Shown in pieces: positions 43,638-55,089 of a stretch of 64,000 nucleotides of DNA (positions within the stretch are counted from its first letter, which is position 1; each line of letters opens with the position of its first letter). The DNA comes from Sulfitobacter sp. SK011 (GTDB lineage Bacteria; Pseudomonadota; Alphaproteobacteria; Rhodobacterales; Rhodobacteraceae), in contig NZ_CP025803.1 in NCBI RefSeq assembly GCF_003352065.1, positions 992,001 to 1,056,000 on the forward strand, given 5' to 3'. Under the pieces are notes generated by a model, which searched no databases, was not told where the DNA came from, and saw only the letters and a list, made by a program, of their open reading frames with translations. Made by a program: the position numbers and the translations under genes.

Positions 43638-44183
43638 ATGGCAACGATGATTCCAACATGGGTGGACGGCACGCTCCAACCCTTCGAAAAGCTTGCAGCG
43701 CACCAACAAGGTTTGCGGCACAAGGCGGTATCTGTCTTTGTGGTTGCGGGTGAGCACGTGTTGATCCAGCAACGCGCTCTCAACAAATACCACACCCCGG
43801 GCCTTTGGGCGAATGCGTGCTGCACCCATCCCGAATGGCGCGAGGATGCGATGACTTGTGCAGTGCGGCGCCTTGAAGAAGAGCTGGGCATCAAAGGTAC
43901 CGTTCCACGTCATTGCGGGCAGGTCGAATACCGGGCCGATGTGGGTGGGGGCCTGATCGAGCACGAACTGGTTGATGTCTTCTTGGTGTCCGCCGATCTT
44001 GATCTGAGCATCACACTCAACCCAGACGAGGTGATGGCAACGCGGTGGATTGAACATGATCAACTTATCGCGGAATTGGCAGATAATCCTGACCACTTTA
44101 CCCCTTGGCTAAGGATCTATCTGGCAGAGCACAGTGACATGATATTTGGTGGGGCCAGTGCCGATGCAGCCCAAGGATTGTAG
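43638..44183 (+). CDS. idi: Isopentenyl-diphosphate delta-isomerase, type I
   Basis: 181 residues, Nudix fold. Interconverts isopentenyl and dimethylallyl diphosphate for isoprenoid, quinone and carotenoid synthesis. Active-site Cys in LWANACCTHPEW, metal-binding His residues in the HKAVSVF region and HPEW, Glu residues in RRLEEELGI and EYRADVGGG. It is 18 bases upstream of hemF on the same strand, probably one operon, linking isoprenoid and tetrapyrrole supply, a pattern seen in Rhodobacterales. Confidence 0.95.
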   Translation: MATMIPTWVDGTLQPFEKLAAHQQGLRHKAVSVFVVAGEHVLIQQRALNKYHTPGLWANACCTHPEWREDAMTCAVRRLEEELGIKGTVPRHCGQVEYRADVGGGLIEHELVDVFLVSADLDLSITLNPDEVMATRWIEHDQLIAELADNPDHFTPWLRIYLAEHSDMIFGGASADAAQGL

Positions 44184-44201
44184 GAAGATTGAGTTGAGAC
44201 C

Positions 44202-45083
44202 ATGACAGAAACCTTCGAAGCTGAAAAAGCGCAAGCCGCTGCATGGTTTCGCACCCTGAGGGATGAAATTGTCACCGCGTTTCACGCGCTGGAAAACCGT
44301 CATGAGGGCAGTGCGCCAGCGGGCCGCTTTGAGGTGCGCAAAACCACACGATCGGCGGATGATGGCGCAGACGCTGGCGGTGGTGAAATGAGCGTGATGC
44401 GCGGCGGGCGCGTTTTCGAGAAAGTCGGCGTGAATATTTCGACTGTCCATGGAACCTTGGGCGCGCGCGCGCAGGCGGCGATGGCCGCGCGCAAAGGCAT
44501 TCCCGGAATGGTCGATGATCCGCGATTTTGGGCGTCTGGTATTTCGCTGGTGGCACATATGCAGAACCCGCATGCGCCAGCGGTCCACATGAACACGCGC
44601 ATGTTCTGGACACCACATGCATGGTGGTTCGGTGGCGGTGCCGATCTCAACCCCTGCATTGAATACGCTGAGGACACGGCACATTTTCACGCCGAGATGA
44701 AGCGCGCCTGTGATCCACATGGGGGCGCACTTTATGATGAGCTAAAGGCGTGGGCCGATGAGTATTTCTATATTCCACACCGCAAACGGGCGCGCGGGGT
44801 AGGGGGCATATTTTTTGACGACCTCAATACCGGTAATTGGGCGGCCGATTTTAAGCTAACCCAGGATACTGGTGCCGCGTTCCTGCCGGCTTTTGTGCCG
44901 CTGGTGGACCGCCGCCATCAGACGCCCTGGGATGAGGCCGACAAGGACATCCAGTTGCGGCATCGCGGGCTTTATGCAGAATACAATCTGGTCTACGACC
45001 GGGGCACAAAGTTTGGTCTGGAAACAGGTCACGATCCTGAGGCCGTGTTGATGAGCCTGCCGCCGATGGCCAAGTGGTATTAA
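44202..45083 (+). CDS. hemF: Coproporphyrinogen III oxidase, oxygen-dependent
   Basis: 293 residues, the family length. Converts coproporphyrinogen III to protoporphyrinogen IX with O2 in haem synthesis. Motifs: [39 protein letters not shown] and [10 protein letters not shown], ending [16 protein letters not shown]. The stop overlaps that of the convergent hemE gene (45080-45083). Second gene after idi; the ribosome site is weak, so coupling to idi is plausible. Confidence 0.97.
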   Translation: MTETFEAEKAQAAAWFRTLRDEIVTAFHALENRHEGSAPAGRFEVRKTTRSADDGADAGGGEMSVMRGGRVFEKVGVNISTVHGTLGARAQAAMAARKGIPGMVDDPRFWASGISLVAHMQNPHAPAVHMNTRMFWTPHAWWFGGGADLNPCIEYAEDTAHFHAEMKRACDPHGGALYDELKAWADEYFYIPHRKRARGVGGIFFDDLNTGNWAADFKLTQDTGAAFLPAFVPLVDRRHQTPWDEADKDIQLRHRGLYAEYNLVYDRGTKFGLETGHDPEAVLMSLPPMAKWY

Positions 45084-46114
45084 CCGCCCCTGACCGTATC
45101 AATCATCAGTTGCACGTTTGCGGGGTCCGCATCTGGTGTGATCCCGTGGCCAAGGTTGAATATATGCGGGCCATTCGACAGTGCATCGACAATGCGCCGG
45201 GTTTCTGACACCAAGGCGTCGCCACCCGTGACCATATGCTTTGAGGCCAGATTGCCCTGAACGCATCCATCGGGCTGCACGTTCTCGGCGACCCATTCCG
45301 CACTCACTGCATCATCGACGGCAATGCAATCCGCACCGATTGCGGCATGTGAACCTTTGTACCGTTCGCCCGCGCCACGGGGGAATGCGATGACAGGTGT
45401 ATGGGGATGTGCGGCCTTGATGCCTTGCACAATCTTTCGCATCGGTGCTATGGAATAATCATCAAAATCAGTACCTTGCAGTGATCCGGCCCAGCTGTCA
45501 AACAATTTTACCACTTCCGCACCGGCTTCAATCTGTGCATTCAGATAGACGATTGTGGCCTCGGTAATCCGATCAATCAGGCCGTCAAAAACGGCTTTGT
45601 TTTCGGCTTTCAATGCATGGGCCGGGCCTTGATTAGGGGTGCCTTGGCCTGCGATCATATAGGTGGCGACGGTCCACGGTGCCCCCGCAAAACCAATCAT
45701 TGTTGTTTGCTTGGGCAGCGCTTTGGCCAGAATGCCAACAGTCTCATAGATCGGGGACAGATGGTCGTGGATGTCATCGCTGGGCTTCAATGCGTCCAAC
45801 TCGGCTTGGCTGGTGATGGTCGACAATCGTGGGCCTTCGCCGGTTACAAACCACAGATCAGCGCCCAAGGCCTGCGGGACCAAAAGGATATCCGCAAACA
45901 AGATCGAGGCATCAAATCCATAGCGGCGGATCGGTTGTAGCGTGACCTCTGCGGCAAGTTCTGAGTTGTAGCAAAGCGATAGGAAATCACCCGCCTTGGC
46001 ACGGGTTGCACGATACTCAGGCAGGTACCGGCCTGCTTGACGCATCATCCATATCGGAGGGGTAGGCAGCGTTTCCCCGGCCAGCGCGCGCAGGATGGTT
46101 TTTTGAGATGTCAT
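45080..46114 (-). CDS. hemE: Uroporphyrinogen decarboxylase
   Basis: 344 residues from ATG 46114 (SD GGGAAAAG). Decarboxylates uroporphyrinogen III to coproporphyrinogen III, the step before hemF. Motifs: [16 protein letters not shown] with the substrate-binding Arg residues, [15 protein letters not shown] with the catalytic Asp, and FNLGHGI near the C-terminus. Convergent with hemF. Cytoplasmic homodimer in known relatives. Confidence 0.97.
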   Translation of the reverse strand: MTSQKTILRALAGETLPTPPIWMMRQAGRYLPEYRATRAKAGDFLSLCYNSELAAEVTLQPIRRYGFDASILFADILLVPQALGADLWFVTGEGPRLSTITSQAELDALKPSDDIHDHLSPIYETVGILAKALPKQTTMIGFAGAPWTVATYMIAGQGTPNQGPAHALKAENKAVFDGLIDRITEATIVYLNAQIEAGAEVVKLFDSWAGSLQGTDFDDYSIAPMRKIVQGIKAAHPHTPVIAFPRGAGERYKGSHAAIGADCIAVDDAVSAEWVAENVQPDGCVQGNLASKHMVTGGDALVSETRRIVDALSNGPHIFNLGHGITPDADPANVQLMIDTVRGG

Positions 46115-46443
46115 GTCACTTTTCCCAGGAATTGATTTTTCCGCACCATGCACTTTGCCAAGGGCGGGGTACAAGTGTTGTCAGTGCCGCAGTATGACGA
46201 TGGGGGTGTTTCATGTACGATTAATGTTCAGTGCGGGTCAGGGGGGTCTTTGACCGGGGCGCGGGGTCGGAGCGCCGGGTCCTATCTCAGCCACAGTTTT
46301 CCACTTACCATGTGCCACGATGATCGGTACTAAAAGAGAACTGCCCGTTTTCTGCCGTTGGAAAGTAACCGTCGCGCGTATGTTTTTGACCAATTGCCTT
46401 TTGATATCTGCCTTTGTCGGCCGCGCTGCTTTGGCACAGTCTG
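46115..46443. other. Divergent intergenic region between hemE and the flippase gene
   Basis: About 330 bases, GC-rich in the middle (GGGGTCGGAGCGCCGGG). It holds the promoters for both genes, but no operator can be assigned. Confidence 0.35.
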
Positions 46444-47859
46444 ATGGCTGAAGGGTCGAAATCGCCCAATGCGTCAAAGCCCTCGGCGGAGGGTGGTTTT
46501 TATGGTGCGTCAATGCTCGCGCGGGCGGCCCGTGGGTCCACCTGGACGGCACTCACCTTCTTTATTTCACAGGGCGTGCGGTTTGCTGCAAACCTGATGC
46601 TTGCGCGCCTGTTGTTCCCAGAGGCATTTGGGATCATGGCGCTTGTCACCATGCTGTTGGTCGCGCTGACGCTCGTGTCTGATATGGGCATTTCCCAGTC
46701 GATTATGCAGAGTAAACGAGGTGATGAGCCTGCTTTCATGGATACCGCCTGGACCATGCAGATCATTCGCGGGGTTGTTTTGTGGCTGGCCGCCTGTGCG
46801 CTGGCACTGCCAGCGGCGGCATTTTATGACCAGCCGGATATCGCAATAATGTTGCCAGTTGCGGCGGTGTCGCTGGTGTTTGCGGCGCTGGAACCGATAC
46901 GCGTCGAAACAGCAAATCGGCATTTGCTGCTGGGGCGGGTGACGGCGTTGGATCTGTTGTCCATAAGCACCGGCACCGTTTCGATGGTAATCCTCGCCTG
47001 GGTCACCCATTCAGTCTGGTCCTTGGTTGCCGGTTGGGTGGTGACCGCAGCGGTTCGTTTAGCGCTGATGTGGTTGTTCCTTCCGGGGCCGGGCAACCGT
47101 ATTTATTGGGAAAAGCGTGCCGGATCAGAACTGTTGAATTTCGGGATCTGGATTTTTCTGTCTTCCATTTGTGGCTTGCTGGTTTTGCAGGGGGACAGGG
47201 CCATATTGGGCAAGTTTCTCAGTATAGATGGGCTTGGCATCTATAATATCGGTATGTTCCTCGCGAGTTTTCCGCTGATGTTGGCGATGACGGTCACGTC
47301 TCGCATTCTTATCCCGCTTTACCGCGAGCATCTGAAAGACGAAGACCTGACCGCGCGTAATCGCCTGTTTCAATTGCGGTATGGTCTGACAGGGGTGATG
47401 ATCCTTGGCTTGTTTTGCTTGGCGTTGATCGGTCCTTGGATTGTTCAGACGCTTTATGATGATCGTTATCTTGCTGCAGGAGGCATCATTGTTGCCCTAG
47501 CCAGTGTCCAGATGATTACCGTGGTGTCGCTGACCTATGATCAGGCGGCCCTTGCAACCGGGGATTCACGCGGGTTTTTTCTTGTCAGCGTGACCAAGGC
47601 GATCCTGACGTTCGGATTCTTCTTGATAGGGGTCATGATCATGGGCCTTTTGGGGGCGGTGATCGGCCTCGCATGCGCCATGTTGCTGTACTATCCCTTT
47701 ATCGCCGCACTGGCGCGACGGCATAATGCATGGGATGGGCGGCACGATCTGATATTCCTGCCACTGGCACTGCTGCTGGGTGCCATCGCGGTCTGGGTGA
47801 ACTTGCCAGATATCAAGATGCTGATCCCCGGATCAGCCGGGGCGTTTCACCTTCGCTAG
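46444..47859 (+). CDS. Oligosaccharide flippase / polysaccharide exporter (Wzx/MATE-like)
   Basis: 471 residues from ATG 46444 (a TTG start at 46414 is unlikely). About 12-14 membrane helices in the MOP-superfamily order, with GSTWTALTFFISQGVRFAAN as first helix and SDMGISQSIMQ as the typical loop. It moves lipid-linked sugar units across the inner membrane for polysaccharide synthesis. Downstream genes for UDP-glucose dehydrogenase and dTDP-rhamnose fit a surface-polysaccharide locus. Confidence 0.85.
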   Translation: MAEGSKSPNASKPSAEGGFYGASMLARAARGSTWTALTFFISQGVRFAANLMLARLLFPEAFGIMALVTMLLVALTLVSDMGISQSIMQSKRGDEPAFMDTAWTMQIIRGVVLWLAACALALPAAAFYDQPDIAIMLPVAAVSLVFAALEPIRVETANRHLLLGRVTALDLLSISTGTVSMVILAWVTHSVWSLVAGWVVTAAVRLALMWLFLPGPGNRIYWEKRAGSELLNFGIWIFLSSICGLLVLQGDRAILGKFLSIDGLGIYNIGMFLASFPLMLAMTVTSRILIPLYREHLKDEDLTARNRLFQLRYGLTGVMILGLFCLALIGPWIVQTLYDDRYLAAGGIIVALASVQMITVVSLTYDQAALATGDSRGFFLVSVTKAILTFGFFLIGVMIMGLLGAVIGLACAMLLYYPFIAALARRHNAWDGRHDLIFLPLALLLGAIAVWVNLPDIKMLIPGSAGAFHLR

Positions 47860-48371
47860 CCAGTGGGCTGGCGCAGTTAGATCAAAAACTTCATTAGGCA
47901 GGGATGAAGAAGGATCGACCACCCAACAGTCTGTGCGGAAACGTCCAGACCAAGATCAACTGTGCTGGTAGCGTATGCAAAATGGCAACCTAAAAAGAAG
48001 TTGCTTCGAATTTGTTGATTCCGTCCTTACGACCCTTAACCAGATCGCGGTTGAGAGCGCCGGCAACTTCTGATTGGTTCTATCCATTTCAGTAATGCAA
48101 AGACGGGCCAATTAGTGCGGTGGGGACAACCTGCTCCATAGGTACGCCGGATGTGTTGGCGATAACTACATTACAGAGAGCTGAATGCACCCGGATGAGT
48201 TCTGTACATGCCAGCGCCATATCGCGAGGACCCACCACTTCTGATGTTGAATGCACAACGGCCCTGAGCAACTCCACTAAACACGAGGACTGGTCCCTCC
48301 AAGTTGAGAAGTGGAGATGAATTATCCATGTTAGCTGAACAACTGCGGTTGCTACCCCAAGACGAACCGAC
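47860..48371. other. Gene-free stretch
   Basis: About 510 bases between the flippase and the convergent ugd gene. Several short frames on both strands are open, but none has a ribosome site or recognisable sequence. Confidence 0.35.
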
Positions 48372-49538
48372 CTAGTCTGCCCCAAACAGGTCGCGGGTAA
48401 AGACCTTATCCGACACATCCGCCAGATCGTCCGACATGCGGTTGGCCAGAATTACGTCGCAATCTGCCTTGAAGGTCGCCAGATCACGTTCGACCCGCGA
48501 GTGAAAGAAGTGTTCCTCTTCCAGTTGCGGCTCATAGACCACAACCTCAATACCCTTGGCCTTGATCCGTTTCATGATACCTTGAATGGAGCTGTCGCGA
48601 AAATTATCAGACCCGGTTTTCATGGTCAGCCGATACACGCCGACTAGTTGTGGTGACTTGGAAATCAGGTGATCGGCGATGAAATCTTTGCGGGTGGTGT
48701 TGGCCTCTACGATGGCGTTGATCATGTTTTGCGGTACAGCGCTGTAGTTGGCCAGCAGTTGCCTTGTGTCCTTGGGCAGGCAGTATCCGCCATAGCCAAA
48801 TGAAGGGTTATTATAGTGATCGCCGACTCGAGGGTCGAGGCAGACGCCCTCAATGATCTCGCGGCTCGACAGAGACTTTGAAAGGGCATAGCTGTCTAGT
48901 TCATTGAAATAGGCCACCCGCATCGCAAGATATGTATTTGCAAACAGTTTGATCGCTTCGGCCTCGCCCGAGCCAGTGAACAGCGTCGGGATATTGTCGT
49001 CGAGTGCGCAACTTCTCAGCAGCTCGGCGAAGGTGCGTGCCCGGTCAGAGCGTTCGCCGACGATGATCCGCGAAGGATGCAAATTGTCATACAGCGCTTT
49101 GCCTTCGCGCAGGAATTCAGGTGAAAAGAGAACATTGTCGATGCCCTGCTCGGTGCGCAAACGTTCAACAAAGCCCACTGGAATGGTTGATTTGACCACA
49201 ATGACCGCTGTGGGTGCAATCGCCCGCACGTCAGCGATCACCGCCTCAACAGTACCGGTGTCGAAGTAATTGGTTTTGGGATCGTAGTTCGTTGGCGTTG
49301 CAACCATCACGAAATCCGCCCCTTCATAAGCTGCAACCTTGTCTCTGGTTGCGGTCAAATTCAGATCGCCACGCGCGAGATAAGCCTCGGCCTCGGGGTC
49401 GACGATGGGTGAGCGGTCTGCGTTGATTGCATCCACACGATCTTGCGCAATGTCGACCGCAACCACAGTATACTTCTGTGCCAAAAGCACCGCATTGGAC
49501 ACGCCTACGTAACCCAGGCCAGCAATCGCAATTTTCAT
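48372..49538 (-). CDS. ugd: UDP-glucose 6-dehydrogenase
   Basis: 388 residues. Oxidises UDP-glucose to UDP-glucuronate with NAD. Rossmann motif [13 protein letters not shown] at the N-terminus, [10 protein letters not shown], the [15 protein letters not shown] segment, [19 protein letters not shown], and catalytic Cys in [13 protein letters not shown]. The length matches the short Gram-negative form. The gene is divergent from rfbCBDA and supplies a uronic acid precursor for exopolysaccharide. Confidence 0.95.
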   Translation of the reverse strand: MKIAIAGLGYVGVSNAVLLAQKYTVVAVDIAQDRVDAINADRSPIVDPEAEAYLARGDLNLTATRDKVAAYEGADFVMVATPTNYDPKTNYFDTGTVEAVIADVRAIAPTAVIVVKSTIPVGFVERLRTEQGIDNVLFSPEFLREGKALYDNLHPSRIIVGERSDRARTFAELLRSCALDDNIPTLFTGSGEAEAIKLFANTYLAMRVAYFNELDSYALSKSLSSREIIEGVCLDPRVGDHYNNPSFGYGGYCLPKDTRQLLANYSAVPQNMINAIVEANTTRKDFIADHLISKSPQLVGVYRLTMKTGSDNFRDSSIQGIMKRIKAKGIEVVVYEPQLEEEHFFHSRVERDLATFKADCDVILANRMSDDLADVSDKVFTRDLFGAD

Positions 49539-49851
49539 GTTTCTCTCCGTAGGCCGAGCTGCCCGCGGAAACCGGGCAGGAAAAGTGTATATCGCCGAAA
49601 CTCCTACAAGTTTTGGGTCTGACTGACCACTGCGGATTTTGGGGTTACCAATGTCAGATAAAATCTAGGTCTCCCTTCAGGACATCAAGCGTCCAGGCCC
49701 CTACAAAATTAGACACCCTTTTCTTGTACCATCTATAGTTGAGCGAGCGGACCGCCTATCAACTTCCGAAGGGAAGCAGGAGCGTGGACAGGCACCTCCC
49801 GACTTGTTAAGCAGCGGGTGTTTATGAGTTGTTCAATTAGAGAGATTTTAC
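49539..49851. other. Divergent intergenic region between ugd and rfbC
   Basis: About 310 bases. A small hairpin CTTCC-GAA-GGGAAG lies near 49763. Promoters of both operons must lie here; no JUMPStart-like element is recognised. Confidence 0.4.
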
Positions 49852-50427
49852 ATGCAGATCGAGACCACGCCTCTGTCCGGTATTGTCATTGTGACCCCTT
49901 CGCGGTTTGGTGACGACCGCGGATTTTTCTCTGAAAGCTACAGTGCCAAGGTGCTGGCAGAACACGGTATTACGATTCCGTTTGTGCAGGACAATCATTC
50001 GCTTTCGCAAACCAAGGGCACCGTGCGTGGGCTGCATTTTCAGGCCCCTCCACATGCTCAGGACAAGCTGGTACGCTGCGGTCGCGGGGCGTTGTTTGAC
50101 GTGGTGGTCGATATCCGCCGTGGGTCGCCCACCTATGGGCAGTGGTTCGGTACTGAACTCAGCTTTGAAAACGGGCGGCAAATTTTGGTGCCCGCCGGAT
50201 TTGCGCATGGGTTCATCACCCGCACATCTGACACCGAAATCATTTACAAATGCTCTGACTATTATGCGCCTGAAACCGAAGGGGCGATCCGTTGGGATGA
50301 TCCGGATCTTGACATCAATTGGCGACAGGGGGCAGGGCAGGGGGAGCTTACCGCCATATTGTCAGACAAGGATGCCGCGGCCCCCTTGTTTGCCGATCTT
50401 GACACACCTTTCACTTATGAGGGCTGA
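49852..50427 (+). CDS. rfbC: dTDP-4-dehydrorhamnose 3,5-epimerase
   Basis: 191 residues, cupin-like fold. Epimerises dTDP-4-keto-6-deoxyglucose at C3 and C5. Motifs: DDRGFFSESYS, QDNHSLSQTKGTVRGLHFQ with the catalytic His, and ILVPAGFAHGFITRT. First gene of the rfbCBDA operon; three bases separate it from rfbB. Confidence 0.96.
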   Translation: MQIETTPLSGIVIVTPSRFGDDRGFFSESYSAKVLAEHGITIPFVQDNHSLSQTKGTVRGLHFQAPPHAQDKLVRCGRGALFDVVVDIRRGSPTYGQWFGTELSFENGRQILVPAGFAHGFITRTSDTEIIYKCSDYYAPETEGAIRWDDPDLDINWRQGAGQGELTAILSDKDAAAPLFADLDTPFTYEG

Positions 50428-50430
50428 CAG

Positions 50431-51468
50431 ATGAAGCTTTTGATTACCGGCGGTGCCGGATTTATTGGCTCGGCTGTTGTGCGCCTTGCTGTGAAACAGG
50501 GTCATCAGGTCGTGAACCTTGATGCACTGACCTATGCTGCGTGTCTTGATAATGTCGCGTCTGTTGCGGGCAACCCACTTTACAGTTTTGAGCACGCCAA
50601 CATCTGTGACCGCGAGGCGCTGACACGGATCTTTGACACGCACCGCCCCGATGTGGTGATGCATCTGGCGGCAGAATCCCATGTGGACAGATCCATCGAC
50701 GGTCCGGGTGCCTTTATCGACACCAATATCACCGGCACCTATACTTTGCTTGAGGCGGCGCGCAGCTATTGGCACGCGCAAGGTCGGCCAGATACATTTC
50801 GGTTTCATCATATCTCAACCGATGAGGTGTTTGGTTCGCTCGGCGCAACCGGGCAGTTTACCGAAACAACGCCCTACGATCCGCGTAGCCCCTACTCCGC
50901 GTCCAAGGCTGCGTCTGATCATCTGGTCCGGGCTTGGGGTGAGACCTATCGGCTGCCGGTCGTTCTGACCAATTGCTCGAACAACTATGGCCCATTCCAT
51001 TTCCCGGAAAAGCTGGTGCCGGTGGTGATCCTCAAGGCGCTGGCGGGGGAGCCTATACCGGTTTATGGCAAGGGTGATAACGTCCGCGACTGGCTTTATG
51101 TTGAGGACCACGCCGATGCTTTGCTGACCGTTGCCGCCAAGGGTAAGATCGGGCGCAGCTATAACATCGGCGGTGAAAACGAGGTGACCAACCTTGATCT
51201 GGTCAAAATGATATGCGCAATTCTGGATGACCGACGCCCGACCGGCGCACTCCATGCGGATTTGATCACCTTCGTGCCTGATCGTCCGGGTCATGACATG
51301 CGTTATGCGATTGACCCTTCCCGCATCCGGGACGAACTTGGCTGGAAACCCTCAGTTACAGTAGAGCAGGGTCTGGCGCTGACCGTCGACTGGTATCTGA
51401 GTAATGAACCATGGTGGCGCGCGCTGCAAAACCGCGAGGGCGTGGGGCAGCGGCTGGGACAAGGGTGA
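50431..51468 (+). CDS. rfbB: dTDP-glucose 4,6-dehydratase
   Basis: 345 residues, SDR extended family. NAD-binding [42 protein letters not shown] with the catalytic Tyr and Lys, and [12 protein letters not shown]. Forms dTDP-4-keto-6-deoxyglucose from dTDP-glucose. Second gene of the rhamnose operon. Confidence 0.96.
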   Translation: MKLLITGGAGFIGSAVVRLAVKQGHQVVNLDALTYAACLDNVASVAGNPLYSFEHANICDREALTRIFDTHRPDVVMHLAAESHVDRSIDGPGAFIDTNITGTYTLLEAARSYWHAQGRPDTFRFHHISTDEVFGSLGATGQFTETTPYDPRSPYSASKAASDHLVRAWGETYRLPVVLTNCSNNYGPFHFPEKLVPVVILKALAGEPIPVYGKGDNVRDWLYVEDHADALLTVAAKGKIGRSYNIGGENEVTNLDLVKMICAILDDRRPTGALHADLITFVPDRPGHDMRYAIDPSRIRDELGWKPSVTVEQGLALTVDWYLSNEPWWRALQNREGVGQRLGQG

Positions 51469-51531
51469 ACGTCTGACAATTGACGGCGACAGATTTGTTG
51501 GCGATCCAAGGCCCAACGAAAGGGACCAAAA

Positions 51532-52409
51532 GTGCATATACTGGTATTTGGGTATAACGGGCAGGTGGCCACTGAGCTGCGCGGGCTGGCGGCAAAGGAT
51601 CTGAGGATCACCGCGCTGGACCGGGACGCCGCTGATCTGACCGAACCGACGGCCTGCGCTGCGGCAATAGCGGCCCATGCGCCAGATGCAGTGATCAATG
51701 CGGCGGCCTATACCGCCGTGGACCGTGCCGAAGAAGACGAGGCGACAGCCCAAATCATTAACGCTGATGCCCCCATCGCGATGGCCCAAGCCTGCGCCGC
51801 GCGCGATATTCCCTTTGTCACCATTTCGACCGACTATGTATTTTCTGGCGCAGGTCAGCTGGCCTGGACACCGCAAGACCAGCCAGATCCGCAAGGCGCT
51901 TATGGCCGCACCAAGCTGGCGGGCGAACAGGGTGTGGCGCATGTGGGAGGCCGTTGGGCGGTGCTGCGTACCTCATGGGTCGTTTCTGCGCATGGCACCA
52001 ACTTCGTCAAGACCATGCTGCGGCTGGGGGCCGAGCGGGACACACTGAATGTCGTGTCAGATCAGATCGGTGGCCCCACAGGTGCCGCCGAGATTGCCGC
52101 GACGTGTGTTGTCATTGCACGAAAGCTTTCGCAGGATGCAGATGTCGCAGGCATTTATCATTTCGCAGGTACGCCGGCGACCAATTGGGCCGATTTTGCC
52201 CGTGCGATCTTTGCCGGGGCGGGGGTGAAATGTGCTGTCACCGATATTCCGTCCAGTGCATATCCGACACCTGCAAAGCGGCCTTTGAACTCGCGGATGC
52301 AGTGCAGCGCCACCACCGTCACATTTGGCATTCCGCAGCCCCAATGGCAAAATAGCCTGACTGCGATCCTGACCCAACTTTCCCAGCAACAAAACGGGAC
52401 ATCCTCCTC

Positions 52410-52413
<4 letters not shown>
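51532..52413 (+). CDS. rfbD: dTDP-4-dehydrorhamnose reductase
   Basis: 293 residues from GTG 51532 (SD AAAGGGA). SDR-type fold: [46 protein letters not shown] with the catalytic Tyr/Lys, and VLRTSWV. Makes dTDP-L-rhamnose. The stop overlaps the start of rfbA by four bases. Confidence 0.95.
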
Positions 52414-53291
<878 letters not shown>

Positions 53292-53381
53292 CACCACTAT
53301 AGAAAAAGCTGTGCTGCTCACGCTTGAGCCTCCCCCTTTGAAGTGGTCCGCCCCTATAGTTAGGAAAGCGGAGGACCAGAG

Positions 53382-53660
53382 ATGGCCATTAAGAGACCCA
53401 AGCCCGAAGAGATTGTCGTGAAGTTACGGCAGGTTGAAGTTCTGATGGGGCAAGGCATGCCCCGGATTGATGCAATCAGACAGATCAGTGTGACTGAACA
53501 AACCTATTACCGCTGGAAGAAGAAGTACGGTGGAATGGGCACAGAACAACTCAAAGAACTGAAGCGGCTACAGAAAGAGAACGAGCGCCTGCGTCGCGCG
53601 GTTTCTGACCTGACATTGGACAAGCTAATCTTGAAGGAGGCCGCTTCGGGAAACTTCTGA
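53382..53660 (+). CDS. IS3 OrfA
   Basis: 92 residues: KPEEIVVKLRQVEVLMGQGM, then the HTH ISVTEQTYYRWKKKYGGM and zipper LKRLQKENERLRRAVSDLTL, ending in LKEAASGNF. DNA-binding partner protein for the OrfAB transposase. Intact. Confidence 0.9.
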   Translation: MAIKRPKPEEIVVKLRQVEVLMGQGMPRIDAIRQISVTEQTYYRWKKKYGGMGTEQLKELKRLQKENERLRRAVSDLTLDKLILKEAASGNF

Positions 53661-53692
53661 GCCCCTCACGTCGGCGGTCCTGCATCGATCAT

Positions 53693-54508
53693 GTGCGTGA
53701 TCGGTTCAAGGTTTCTGAACGACGGGTTTGTCGCGTTCTGGGCCAGCACCGATCCACACAACGTCAATTGCCACGTGGGCGTGCTGACGAAGAACGCTTG
53801 GTCGAGGACATGATCGAGTTGACGCGCCAGTTTGGTCGATATGGATACCGTCGAGTTGCTGACCTGTTGAGAGACGCAGGCTGGCAGGTGAACGACAAAC
53901 GTGTCGAACGGCTTTGGCGACGTGAGGGGCTAAAAGTGCCGATGAAACAACTTAAGAAAGGACGCCTTTGGCTCAACGATGGATCATGTGTCCGGCTGCG
54001 TCCGGAGTACCGAAACCATGTTTGGTCGTACGACTTTGTACACCACCGAACCGATGATGGCAGGGCGTTTAGGACTCTGAACATTCTGGACGAACACAGC
54101 AGGGAATGTCTGGCGATCCGGGTGAAACGAAAGCTGAACTCGCCTGAGGTCATCGACGCTCTCACGGACCTGTTCATCCTGCGCGGGGTGCCTGCCTACA
54201 TCAGGTCAGACAATGGCCCAGAGTTCATCGCTGAGGCCGTCAGGGACTGGATCAAGGCCGTTGGGGCAAGGACTGCCTACATCGAGCCTGGGTCACCCTG
54301 GGAGAACGGATATTGCGAGAGTTTCAACGGAAGGATGCGCGACGAGTTGCTGAACGGTGAAACCTTCTACTCGCCACGTGAAGCCCAAATCATCATCGAA
54401 AGCTGGAGGAGAAATTACAACACCAAGCGACCACACAGTGCATTAGGCTATCGCCCACCAGCGCCTGAGGCCATCGTCCCGATGGGCCAACGGCCAATCA
54501 TGCACTAA
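53693..54508 (+). CDS. IS3 OrfB transposase
   Basis: 271 residues from GTG 53693; the reading frame extends further upstream, consistent with OrfAB fusion by frameshifting. rve core with catalytic Asp in WSYDFVHHRTDDGRAF, Asp in YIRSDNGPEFIAEAV and Glu in ENGYCESFNGRMRDEL. Ends RPHSALGYRPPAPEAI. Intact, so this element is probably active. Confidence 0.92.
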   Translation: MRDRFKVSERRVCRVLGQHRSTQRQLPRGRADEERLVEDMIELTRQFGRYGYRRVADLLRDAGWQVNDKRVERLWRREGLKVPMKQLKKGRLWLNDGSCVRLRPEYRNHVWSYDFVHHRTDDGRAFRTLNILDEHSRECLAIRVKRKLNSPEVIDALTDLFILRGVPAYIRSDNGPEFIAEAVRDWIKAVGARTAYIEPGSPWENGYCESFNGRMRDELLNGETFYSPREAQIIIESWRRNYNTKRPHSALGYRPPAPEAIVPMGQRPIMH

Positions 54509-54632
54509 CTTTTAACATGGACCACTCAAGTGGGGCTGCTCACGCTCATCCAACTTCACGTAAGTGTCTGGGCAATGCGACTGATTTCTTGCTCATCACG
54601 TGACAACTGGTGACCTGCGTCTGCTTGCGTTC

Positions 54633-54927
54633 TGACCTGCCCCCCGAAACTTCCCTCAGTTTGATGTAGAGTTTGCTCAACCTTTGAAGGAGCAAACAGA
54701 TGCGAAAGAGCCGATTTAGCGAAGCCCAGATTATTCACTGCCCGACAGGGCATTGCGCAGCAATGTCCCGAGAGGGGGGATGATCAAAGAGCAAGAAGCA
54801 GGGATGCCGACTGCGGATGTGTGCCGCAAGCACGGTCTCAGCCAAGGGACGTTCAACAAGTTCAAATCGCAATATGGCGGCATGGAGGTGTCGGATGCGG
54901 CGAAGCTGCGTGAGTTCTACGGCTGAA
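54633..54927 (+). pseudogene. IS3-family remnant: orfA start with a 41-nt palindromic insert
   Basis: The left terminus TGACCTGCCCCCCGAAA (54633) is typical of IS407-like elements. orfA starts at 54700 with RKSRFSEAQII; the mini-insert at 54736-54776 interrupts it. The frame resumes as GMIKEQEAGMPTADVCRKHG and SQYGGMEVSDAAKLREF, then the element is cut off. No orfB. Dead. Confidence 0.82.
54736..54776 (+). repeat. Palindromic mini-insert, copy D (41 nt), inside IS3 orfA
   Basis: CACTG, CCCGACA, stem GGGCATTGC, loop GCA, stem GCAATG, bulged T, CCC, then GAGAGGG. Same length, loop and bulge as copy C, but with different, compensating stem bases. Removing it rejoins AQII to GMIKEQ, the normal OrfA sequence. 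Confidence 0.82.
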
Positions 54928-54944
54928 CCCCATTAAAAATGGGG
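54928..54944. repeat. Short palindrome CCCCATT-AAA-AATGGGG
   Basis: Perfect seven-base arms with a three-base loop, next to the broken end of the IS3 remnant; followed by GGATTACC, a string that recurs in complement at 23874. Possibly an IS terminus relic or a weak terminator ahead of the sulfide operon. Confidence 0.4.
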
Positions 54945-55089
54945 GGATTACCGATCGACTGCACCAGCCGACGCGTTGCGTTGATATTTCTCAACATCAT
55001 TCACGGCGTTCCGGACCAATGTGACCTTGTCACTGAAAGCCGTGGTCGGCGGCTCTAGAAATGTATGCAAAGTACGAATGGAGAAGATG

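Larger units (their letters stand above)
53326..54542 (+). mobile_element. Complete IS3-family element
   Basis: Inverted ends TGAGC...TGGTCC on both sides (TGAGCCTCCCCC at 53326, TGAGCAGCCCCAC read inward from 54542). A CGCT target duplication is visible at 53322-53325 and 54543-54546. The same IS family left the remnant at 39799-40122. Carries orfA and orfB. Confidence 0.88.

Noticed and set aside
48089..48418. Minus-strand open frame overlapping the end of ugd
   Set aside because: Begins inside the conserved ugd gene in another frame and has no recognisable sequence.
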